From contig OX419756.1 in NCBI GenBank assembly GCA_948567375.1, positions 47,010,333-47,074,332 of the forward strand: DNA of 64,000 bases, given 5' to 3'. Below the pieces are notes generated by a model, which was not told where the DNA came from, did not search any database, and worked only from the letters and a program-made list of their open reading frames with translations. The position numbers were made by a program, and so were the translations under genes. Positions 55,730 to 64,000 of the stretch are shown here, piece after piece. The stretch is from Lunularia cruciata. Lineage: Eukaryota > Streptophyta > Marchantiopsida > Lunulariales > Lunulariaceae. Position 1 is the stretch's first letter; each line of letters begins with the position of its first letter.

Positions 55730-57040
55730 AAGGTGATCTTGGAGGCATTGCAAAGTCAAGTATGTACCTTCAAGAATGATCAAGCAATGCAAGAAGTGGA
55801 ACCATCTCAAAACCCAATACCAGTAGGCAAAGTACCTAGAGAGTCACTCATGCCAATGACACCAACCACAATCAACAATCAAGCCACATTGTTACTACAG
55901 ATGAAGAAGACATGCAATATTAGCCTTACAAGGTGCAATATTCCATGGGAGTAGTGGAGAACTAGACTTGAAAAATGAATTGATACTTCCAATTATTCAT
56001 AATGGAGATCATTGATCATTCCGCATGTGTTTTTGCATTTGGGTACTTGATTGATAAAGCCCTCACATGGTATGATGCTTAGGAATGAGCAATGTTAACA
56101 AAAGGAAGAGAGTTCACTTGGACGGCAATGCAAGAAGAGCTAATAAAGAACTTCTAATCCATGGATTCTATGCATATAGCCCAAACTTGACTATAGGAGC
56201 TAAAGTAGAAGAACAACAAACAAGAGTATGTGGAGGTATTTCTCAATCTACAAGTCACAATAATCAACATGAGTCTAGCAAAAGCTTTGGAAAATTTCAA
56301 ATGAGAGTTAAAAGAGCAAATTTGCCAAGAAATGATGGTACAATATCTTTGCACTATTTTTGAAGCCATTGCTTATACTCAAAGAATATCATGGGCACTT
56401 GGAGGAGGTGAAGGAGTAGTCTTGACTCAACATTATCAAGCTAAAACACATCACTTTGGTGGACTAGTTCTTATAAAATTAGGCAACATTTGGTTTTGAG
56501 ACCAAGGAGCACGATTGCTCCAAAGAGAATGGGGATGAGGGGAAGAAAGGAGAGATGGAGTTCCACAAGGGGAAAAGACTGAAGTAGAACAACATTTTTG
56601 TTACAATTGTGGTTGAATTGGGCACATAGTCATCAACTACTATGCTCATCTTCCTAGAGGCCCTCAGTCTCCATACAAGCAATCTTTGAACAACATGGAG
56701 AGATGAATTGAAGAGAAGGATGCAAAAATCACATTGGAAAACAAAGATTGCCAATAAATGTACATCACATCCTTATTGGCTCAATAGAGAAGTGAAAAAG
56801 TAAGGGGAGGAAGAAGACAAGTGCACAAAGATTAAGGAAGACAAACTCAATTGATTGTCATGATTGGAGTCCTAGAGCACAATCAAGTGAGAGTATTGAT
56901 AGACCTTGGAGCAATAGAGAATGTCTTGTCTTGCTCTATTGCAATAAGATTGTGGATGGATCTAGAGAAAGATGAGAATGCAAAAGTAGAGCTACATAAT
57001 GAGCAGATAAAGAGGATTGAGTTATTACTTAAAAAGGTAA
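55730..57040 (+). pseudogene. Ty3/gypsy gag-protease remnant, different family
   Basis: Plus-strand blocks: YLIDKALTWYDA (about 56045), MQEELIKNF (about 56130), EYVEVFLNLQVTIINMSLAK and ALENFK (about 56225-56300), a typical Retrotrans_gag order. The zinc knuckle CYNCG, stop, IGHIVINYY (56597-56640) has its last Cys changed to Tyr. The protease QVRVLIDLGAIENVLSCSIA (about 56885-56945) has DLG where DSG or DTG is expected. The RT is missing because coding ends near 57040, where a different repeat begins. LTRs were not found. Confidence 0.7.
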
Positions 57041-57044
57041 TGTC

Positions 57045-57155
57045 GTGTGTATATATATCACTACACAACATACACCATTGTTAACATCATACACTATAGA
57101 GTACAACTCACACACGGATCATATATGATCTCTAAAGTGCCACAATAATTGGTTT
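57045..57155 (+). repeat. Direct repeat, left copy (pairs with 60718)
   Basis: About 110 bp containing ACATCATACACTATAGA and CTCTAAAGTGCCACAAT, matching 60718-60828 in the same orientation with substitutions. The gypsy protease similarity ends where this repeat begins. Confidence 0.6.
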
Positions 57156-57860
57156 ATTCACAACTCAAATAACACTCAATCAGATTAGTAATTGATTTGT
57201 CACTCAACAATATGCCAACAACTAGACATTGATTATAGTCAAGCCACACCCACTCTAGCTAAGAGACTCCAGGTGATGCTTGCTTGCCTTTGTCTTGTGA
57301 GCCGGTGTCGGGGAAATTGTTTGGCCTCGAGAGTGCCCCGAGCACCTGGCTGCTTAGTTTGCCTTTATTGTAGTTGATTTAGAGTTTCTTGTAGACTAAC
57401 ATTCTCTTCCTATTCCTGGTGTGTTGGAAATCTCAGCTCTGTAAAATTTTGGGTTTTTCTTTGTTTCCTGATGTTGGGCTTCTTGTGGGTTTGTGTTTGT
57501 CTTTAGCCTTCACAGAACTGGATAGTTCACCCGGGTTCAGCTATGGTTTTGGACCCGACGGTTCCTAGGAATGGCTAGGAATTTTACAAACAACAAATAG
57601 TATTCTATTCGGGCTCAACCCGGCACCCAGACTACTGAATCAAACCATTCATATAGATGGACTGAGAGCTCCTAAAATGGAGCTTCCTCGATGCTAGTCA
57701 CAGATCGAACACACTATTGTCTCAGGATTTGTCATTCATAAAATTTCAGCTGCAAGGTTCATAATCTCGGAAAGCCAACTAACCCCAGTTCATACAGTGT
57801 CTGCACTAAATTATGACAGAAAACATTTCAGCTGGCGCCTTCACACGCACTCTATCCAAA
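57156..57860. other. No gene supported
   Basis: Mixed sequence with GGGTTCAGC and CGGGCTCAACCCGG words near 57535-57630. Nothing is recognised. Confidence 0.3.
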
Positions 57861-58790
57861 AGCAGTAAAGACAACTCACCCTCCGGACTTCTTCCTTCAC
57901 CTCCCAGCAGCACTCCCATCAATGCTTCCTTGCAAAGGTTTTTGTTCCCAGCCAAAGATCTTTTCTTGAAATGTCCTTAGCTCTCCTGTTCATATGAATC
58001 AATTCTTGACCTCTTAACTGTTCTAGTCACTGTCAAAACTTCAGCCACATTTTCCGTGAAAAGAAAAACCCTGTCTCACACACTCAGCTCCTTGATGTTC
58101 CACTTCTCATAAAACCCTCGAAACATTCCCCAGTCTCCTATTCCTTCAAACCAGTCCTCTTCTTCCTTCAGACTCCATTCACAAATTACTTCCTCTCTTT
58201 ACCTTCCTTCCGCTGTTGCAAAGCACCTCACCCTTTAGAAATTCTTATCAGTAGTTCAATGCACAACTATTTTTTTGACTCTCCATTTTCAAAAACCTGT
58301 GCCAACATTTGCTCAGTCATTCATATCACATGGCAGCTTTTCCCTGGAAAGTTCTCCCTCTTGTGTTTCTTCCCGAAACTCTCACTAATTAAACTCCATC
58401 CCTAGGAAACATTTCCCTTCAAGTTCCTTTGCCACTTCCAAAAACTCCACTCATAGTCCTACTAATCTTCTTGAAAATTCTCACTGTCTCAACTCAACTC
58501 CTGGCAAACATTTTCACCTTTTGGTCCTTTGCCACTTCCCAAAACTTATCTCTCAGCCTTACTGGTCCATTCGACTCCTCACTGTCCAACCCCATGTCCA
58601 GGGAAGCATTTTTCCCAAGTTACCCTGCCAATTCTCAAAAATCCACACTTAGCCTCCTGATCTTCTCAAAATTCCAGCTGACCAAAACTCATGCCTTAAG
58701 GTCCCTTGCCAAAATTCATCCCTATTTTTCCTGTACAAGCCTAAGACTCTCTCAAGTTTCTGCACAGCCACCACTTTCTACTCTCTCCCT

Positions 58791-59130
58791 CTGTCCTGGC
58801 CAGACCTGTCTCTTCGAGAATTCTCCTTTGTCCCAACAACACTCTTCAAACCTTCTGCACAGCCAAGCCTTCTCAAAATTTCTCTCTCTGTCCAGGCCAG
58901 ACCTCTCTCTTCAAGAATTCTCCTTTATCCCAGCACTCTCCAAACTTTTGCACGGCCAAGCCTTCTCGAAATCTCTCTCTCTGTCCTGGCCAAGCCTATC
59001 TCTTTGATAATTCTCCTTTGTCCCAACAACACTCTCCAAACATTCTACACAGCCAAGCCTTCTCAAAATTTCTCTCTCTGTCTTGGCCAAGCCCTGACCC
59101 TTCGATAATTCTCCTCTCTTTACTTTCCTG
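58791..59130 (+). repeat. 93-97-bp minisatellite
   Basis: Units start at 58791, 58888, 58981 and 59078, each beginning CTGTCCTGGCCA or a close variant and ending CACAGCCAAGCCTTCTC. Between them is GAATTCTCCTTTGTCCCA. Three whole copies and a partial fourth are present. Confidence 0.85.
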
Positions 59131-59195
59131 TCTATCCAGGCCCTATTCTTCAAAAAAACCCCTTCCTACCGTCACCTCTCTCCCAAAAAACCCTT

Positions 59196-59360
59196 TCGAT
59201 TTCCTTCCCTTCCTGTCCATACTCTCCAAGCCCCGCATAGCCAGGTATTTTTCTCCCAAGATCTCCTCCTGCAGCCACTTCACCAAACCCTTTTGATTCC
59301 CTTTCCTTCCTGTCCATGCTCTCAAAGCCCCTGCACAGCCAGATATTCTTCTCCCTCTGC
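59196..59360 (+). repeat. Second short tandem duplication, about 98-bp period
   Basis: TTCCTGTCCATACTCTCCAA with CATAGCCAGGTATT is repeated about 98 bp later as TTCCTGTCCATGCTCTCAAA with CACAGCCAGATATT. It is a sister expansion of the array upstream. Confidence 0.75.
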
Positions 59361-59708
59361 CAAAACTCTTTTTTTGGTCCATTTCCGATAGCTCACTTTT
59401 CTCGAGAATTGTCTCCTATATCTTCCCCTATCCAAAACCCTTTCCACTCCAATAACATAAAACAACCTGAGCTAGTGTAACCCAACATCATTTCTTGGCT
59501 CAAGCCAGATTAAAAGACTCCTTGAAATAATAATACCATAACTTTTCCCGGATTCACAATAATATAGGAAATATCTCCCGCTGCAAGGTAGCATAAAACC
59601 ACACCTGATATATATTGACATAAATCCATGTTCCTTACAACAACTAAAAGAGAAAAGAAAATTTATCACACCAAAAGCCTCAAGGGTACACGTGGGCTAT
59701 TTTCTCGA

Positions 59709-60398
59709 TGACACCGGCCTGTCTCTCATCAAGATGAACCTATGATGGCTATTATGGAAGCGCACCATGGACTAAGAAGGCAAAGAACCCCAACTCCATC
59801 ATACTCCTCCAAGGCTAACACTCCAAGACTCAAGGCATTGCTCATTAGAGAACTCAATGAGAAAAAGATAGTTGCAAATGAAAGGATGATGAGTATCTCC
59901 TCACCCCTTGTTTATATACTTGTGAAATAGTTACGCACCAAAGTTACTAATTACCGTAGTAACTCAAGTTACTAGGCTAAAAGTCAAGTAAAGTCAAAAA
60001 GTAGAAAGGAATATCCATTCACATGGGCATATTCCCCTAAGCATGTGATCTTATCTTGACCCAACCACTAAGTCAAGGATTCCTTCACATGGGCTATCCT
60101 TGGACTAAAGAAGAATCAAAAACAAAAAGGTTTGCATGCCCAAGAGTTCTCAACTCTTTCCTCAAAGCCAAACACCTAGGAATAATACCAAGTCAACACA
60201 CTAGAATCCAAAATAGTGGTGCGCATCTTTTCCACTTCCTCTAAAGTAAGGTCCCCTCTATCTTAGCTATGACTAAATTTAGCTAATCATGACTAATGTA
60301 GAACCATCCTTTATCTCTATATAAATAATATCTCTCAAGTACTTGTAATACCAAATTAAATATCACAATACCACACACATGCACAAATGGGTGTTATA
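59709..60398 (-). repeat. Solo LTR of family G
   Basis: 690 bp. It begins TGACACCGGCCTG (TGTGAGCCGGCC in intact copies) and ends GGGTGTTATA. No internal region lies on either side and no duplication of the flanks is visible (TCGA against GTCC), so it may be a rearranged solo LTR. Confidence 0.85.
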
Positions 60399-61166
60399 GT
60401 CCACCATAGCTAGGAACTCGAAGGCTCAAAATCAGAGAAGTGAGCTCTATAGAGCTGCACTTCAAAAGTATACCCCTTGGTATCAACTTAGGTCTCCAAC
60501 CCTAATAGTCCCATTGATAGCACATCTGATGGTACAAATGGTGCAAGTGATGGTAGGCCCCACCATGTATTAGTACCTCAAACATGAAATTTGACCTTCA
60601 ACAAGTAGTCTATGAGTGATTGCCAAAATACCTTTGACTAACTATACTATTGCTCCAACATCCAAGCAATGTAGGTGTGACACTACATTTGTGACACTAC
60701 AAAAAGCATTATAACTATCTTGCATATATATATCATTACATAACATACATCGCTATCAACATCATACACTATAGAAGCACAACTCACACATAGGTCAAAC
60801 ATGAACTCTAAAGTGCTACAATTGCCTCCCTAGCTGGCGGTTAGGTCCCTCTAATTCTAGATAGTCATCTACTTCAAGTATATGGAATATTCTATGGTGG
60901 GCAAAAGATCAGGAGGCCGGGTGCTATTGAGCCATATCATTCACCGCTTATTTGCAATCTATACTATATAAAGGATGAACTAGCTATAGGTCAAGTACAT
61001 CTAGGACATAACCATTATCCCTAAGGAACCACCACAAGGGAGGAGTCAAACATGCTAGATGCCATCCTCTTGAATAGCTATCACACACCAACATAGTAGC
61101 AGCTCCACTAGAAGAGCTACATAACATACACCACAAGCTTACTTATGCAAGTGCCAAGCTTGGGTC
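60399..61166. other. Spacer between two family G LTRs
   Basis: It contains the right copy of the 110-bp direct repeat (60718-60828). Otherwise nothing is recognised. Confidence 0.4.
60718..60828 (+). repeat. Direct repeat, right copy (pairs with 57045)
   Basis: It matches 57045-57155, sharing ACATCATACACTATAGA, CACAACTCACACA and CTCTAAAGTGC. Confidence 0.6.
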
Positions 61167-61857
61167 TGTAACACCCATTTGTGCATGTGTGTGGTATTGT
61201 GATATTTAGCTTGGTATTACAAGTACTTGAGAGATAGTATTTATATATAGATAAAGGATGGTTCTACATTATTTATGATTATCTAGAGTTAGTCATAGCT
61301 ACAATAGAGGAGACCTTACTTTAGAGGAAGTGGAAAAAATGCACACCACTATTTTGGATTCTAGTGTGTTGACTTGGTATTATTCCTAGGCATTTGGCTT
61401 TTGAGGAAAGAGTTGAGAACTCTTGGGCACACAAGCCTTTTTGTTTTGGATTCTTCTACAGTCTAAGGATAGCCCATGTGAAGGAATCCTTGACTTAGTA
61501 GTTGGGTCAAGATAAGATTACATGCTAGTGGAATATGCCCATGTGAATGGATATTCCTTTCTACTTTTTGACTTTACTTGACTTTTAGTCTAGTAACTTG
61601 AGTTATTATGGTAATTAATAACTTTGGTGCATAACTATTTCACAAGTATATAAACAAGGGGTGAGGAGGGACTCCTCATCCTTACATTGCAATTATCTCT
61701 CTCTCATTGAGTTCTCTAGTGAGTAATGTCTTGAGTCTTGGAGTGTTGGCCTTGGAGGAGTATGATGGAGTTGGGGTTCTTTGCCTTCTTAATCCATGGT
61801 GCATTACCATTATAGCCATAAGAGGTTCATTCTGAGTGAGAGACAGGCCGGCTCACA
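61167..61857 (+). repeat. 5' LTR of family G copy 3
   Basis: 691 bp, TGTAACACCC ... GGCTCACA. The TATATAAAC box is present (about 61648). It faces away from the solo LTR at 59709-60398, which has the opposite orientation. Confidence 0.93.
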
Positions 61858-61861
61858 TTTT

Positions 61862-61880
61862 TGGTTCCATTACCGTGACC
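61862..61880 (+). other. Primer binding site, family G copy 3
   Basis: TGGTTCCATTACCGTGACC, the same position as in copy 1 with two C-to-T type changes and one G-to-T. Confidence 0.65.
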
Positions 61881-61898
61881 TCTTTAGAAGGCAAGATA

Positions 61899-62069
61899 AT
61901 GTTTTGCGTTCAATTCTAAATTAGGCAAAAGGAGATTATGAGATCTCACTTGGAGAGAACATTAGGAGAAGAGATTGCTGAACTTATGTTAGAGAACCAA
62001 GATCCATTTTTATACCTTGTAGTTCATTATGATGCCTTTGAGGTGATTTTGTACATCTTGTACACATGA
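61899..62069 (+). pseudogene. Family G copy 3 leader ORF 1
   Basis: 171 nt, the same length as in copy 1. ATG at 61899, TAA at codon 7 (61917-61919), then open to the TGA at 62067. It keeps HLERTLGEEIAELMLEN and FEVILYILYT. Confidence 0.55.
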
Positions 62070-62708
62070 GAGGATTTGTAGAGAGATTGTGTGAGATGGA
62101 TTGCAGATTTTGGGGATTAAGGTGATTTTGAGCAAAATCTCAAGTTTGGGATCTAGATTTGAATTTCTACACATGAAAGCTAGGGTTATCTTTCAGTTAT
62201 CACGCTTGAAATTATTGTGAGAGCTGCTATGCACATTGGGCTAGAATTTTTGGAAGTTGATAGGGTAAACGCAACTACATGCTCTTTGGAAAATTGTATA
62301 GAGTCTGCTATTTCTTCAATTTTCAATGGATTGTGATGAAAATTTACAAGAAAATTCAGTGCATTTTATCCTACCTGTTGATACAAAAATTAGACATAGA
62401 TCATTCTTGAGCAAAGAATTATAAGATTTAAAGTGAGGAGGTGGTTTTTAGACCAAATCTGAAATATGTGTGTTGAATAGAACGGTGCCTAGGCCAAGTG
62501 GCTTGATGAAAAGATCTGAAATGTTGCAGGGAGAGATTTCGTAGAGTTTTGATCAAGTGTGAAAAATTTCAAAGGAATGTGAGATACCAATTGTGAGATT
62601 TGATTGACATTCTGAGGAAGGGTCAATTTTGTAGAGTTTAGATTTCATGCAAGAGAAGTGTGAGGGCAACAAAAAGCATGTTTGAGTGTTTAGAGTCATC
62701 TTGGGAAC

Positions 62709-63182
62709 ATGGAGGGTCACCAAGAGTGAAAATTGAGGTTATGCAAGGTTCCCCAAGGGTTAGAGGTGATTTTAGGGGTGAATTTGAGAGAAAGAGAGTT
62801 TACAACAGAATTTGAAGAGAGTGTTGAGAGGATCCAAAAACCTACACCACTTGGAGGAAAGAGTGAGTTTAAGTGCTTTCTATGTGGAGAGAAGGAACAT
62901 AAGGCAAGTTCATGTCTATTGACCTTTGAGAGCAAGAGATTGAGTGAAAGGAGAGGATTAATTGATTTGGGTTTGCATGTTGGACCTTCTTCACCAAGAT
63001 TGGGAGGGAGAAGATCTAAGACCAAGGAGTTGTGTGAGGTTTGTGGAGTGGAAGGACTTCCAAAAGGACATGAGTGTAGTGGAGTAAAAGCACTTCTAGA
63101 GACTTTGGTGAAGGATCTTGGAGAGAGTCTTAGTATAGCCATAGAAATATTACCACCTTCATCAGCTAGTTCTGAAGATTAG
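62709..63182 (+). pseudogene. Family G copy 3 leader ORF 2 (one early stop)
   Basis: 474 nt, the same length as in copies 1 and 2. The ATG at 62709 is kept, codon 7 is TGA in place of TGG, and everything after it is open to the TAG at 63180-63182. Both cysteine clusters are intact (CFLCGEKEHKASSC, CEVCGVEGLPKGHEC). Residues 86-140 are identical in protein to copy 1. Confidence 0.8.
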
Positions 63183-63413
63183 TGATGGAGATAATCTTTC
63201 AACTTATGGATAAACTATCCATGAGAGTTTGATTAATATGCACTCTAAGATTTGAAGTTGCTATAGAAATCTTGAAGTAACCTGGACCTTTTGTGTTCCC
63301 TAGGGTGGATCATTCTCAAATGGTGTGAGTCATGTACATACTCTATTAGTTATAGAGTGAGAGAAAGAAAAGAGAAAAAAATTGAGAGAAAAGAAAGATA
63401 GTGAGGGGTTAAG

Positions 63414-64000
63414 ATGGAGAAACTTTTGGTTTTCTTTGGCAAGGATGGGGAAGATATGGAGGCCTTTGTGAAAGACTTCAAGAGAGATTTCATAGGCAAC
63501 AATGAGAGGAGGAAGAATGAGTGGGCCTCATTATTACCATATTTCTTTGAGGATGTAGCACTTACATGGTATGATTCAGAATACCAAAAGAGAGAGAGGA
63601 GAGATGGAGAAGAAGAGTCTTGGGAGAATTTGACTTCAGCACTCATTGAGAACTTTCTTCCAGATGAGAGTTATGAAAGATTAATGAGTGAGGTTACCTT
63701 TCTCAAACAAGGAGATGGAGAGAAAATGAGAGTTTATGTGGAAACAATGGAAAAGTTAGAATCCAGATTTTGCATAGTGTTGAGGAAGGGTGGGGATGAT
63801 GTGGAGACTACTATGATTGGCATAGGGGCCATGCTCACCAAGAATTTTGTGGGAGGGTTGAGACCACAAATTAGAAGCAAGGTGAGATATGAGAAACCTT
63901 CTTCCAAGGTTGAAGCTATCAAGATTGCAATTTATATGGAAGAGAGTTTGGAAGAGGATGAGAGTGATTTAGTGGTGAAGGGGGTTGTGCAAACTCCTCA
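63414..64000 (+). CDS. Family G copy 3 gag, 5' part, open to the window edge
   Basis: ATG at 63414 (MEKLLVFFGKDGED), in frame with no stop through 64000, 195 codons. It matches copy 1 gag from its first residue (ALTWYDSEY, SALIENFLPDESYERLMSEV, TMIGIGAMLTKNFVGGLRPQ). About 20 residues differ from copy 1. The knuckle and protease lie beyond the window, so whether this copy is intact cannot be told. Confidence 0.92.
   Translation, partial: MEKLLVFFGKDGEDMEAFVKDFKRDFIGNNERRKNEWASLLPYFFEDVALTWYDSEYQKRERRDGEEESWENLTSALIENFLPDESYERLMSEVTFLKQGDGEKMRVYVETMEKLESRFCIVLRKGGDDVETTMIGIGAMLTKNFVGGLRPQIRSKVRYEKPSSKVEAIKIAIYMEESLEEDESDLVVKGVVQTP

Larger units (their letters stand above)
57861..59460 (+). 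repeat. Pyrimidine-rich block with degenerate repeats
   Basis: The plus strand is strongly C/T-rich for about 1.6 kb. From about 58300 on it repeats loosely with a period near 95-120 bp (TTTGCCACTTCC, TTCTCAAAATT, TTCCTGTCCA words). The open frames on both strands here follow from the composition and the repeats, not from a gene. Confidence 0.6.
61167..64000 (+). mobile_element. Ty3/gypsy retrotransposon, family G copy 3, 5' part, runs off the window
   Basis: 5' LTR, primer site, both leader ORFs and the first 195 codons of gag are visible in plus orientation. The rest lies beyond the window. Divergence from copy 1 is moderate: clearly more than between the LTRs of copy 1, and less decayed than copy 2. 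Confidence 0.93.

Noticed and set aside
57296-57315. GTGAGCCGG word resembling the family G LTR end
   Set aside because: Only about nine bases match and no LTR sequence follows.
58429-59007. 192-codon Ser/Leu-rich open frame
   Set aside because: It lies in a pyrimidine-rich tandem repeat, the opposite strand is also open, and there is no domain.
1-64000. CRISPR arrays, tRNA or rRNA genes, bacterial operons
   Set aside because: None was seen. The direct repeats are LTRs or minisatellites, and the content is that of a plant nuclear genome.

Overview
This is a stretch of plant nuclear DNA made almost entirely of dead transposable elements. It is AT-rich and holds no intact host gene. It contains plant-type Ty3/gypsy elements with tRNA primer sites, PIF/Harbinger transposase remnants, an old plastid rpoC1 fragment, and pieces of a cytochrome P450 and an FCP1/NIF-type phosphatase. 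Together these point to a land plant with a large, slowly purged genome. A gymnosperm is my best guess, but the sequence does not prove it.

Layout. 1-2629: 3' half and 3' LTR of a chromovirus (family B). 2630-4156: C-rich repeats holding a solo LTR and a Harbinger transposase tail. 4157-11973: a nearly complete young non-chromovirus Ty3/gypsy element on the minus strand (family G, copy 1). Its LTRs differ by one substitution and one 13-bp deletion, and it has long gag-protease and pol frames. 12073-17200: a truncated G LTR, then a long broken coding remnant with a coiled coil, split by a solo G LTR. 17.4-29 kb: old DNA transposon debris (PIF/Harbinger transposases, paired unknown ORFs, GGTTTGCT-rich tails), a 1.3-kb purine-rich block, the rpoC1 fragment and the P450 fragment. 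29.6-30.3 kb: FCP1/NIF-like pseudogene. 31.1-34.3 kb: a direct-repeat pair enclosing 20-bp and 19-bp minisatellites. 34.8-36.0 kb: another Harbinger transposase. 36789-42167: a whole but decayed family B chromovirus, minus strand. 43769-45104: two LTRs of a third family, head to head. 45468-53243: family G copy 2, old and decayed. 53.2-61.2 kb: hairpin, gypsy gag-protease remnant, pyrimidine-rich minisatellites and a solo G LTR. 61167-64000: family G copy 3 on the plus strand, running off the window with an open gag.

How the parts work together. In family G the LTR carries a TATA-like promoter, the primer site resembles a tRNA-Asp complement, and a polypurine tract precedes the 3' LTR. Gag carries a CCHC knuckle and a DGGS aspartic protease. 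Pol carries reverse transcriptase, RNase H and a D,D35E integrase with a GPF motif and no chromodomain. The most unusual feature is the 1.57-kb leader between primer site and gag. It carries two further short ORFs that are collinear in the copies seen here. One of them (157 codons, two cysteine/histidine clusters) has the same length in all three copies, and a 55-codon block differs between two copies only at synonymous sites. This is the best candidate here for something undescribed.
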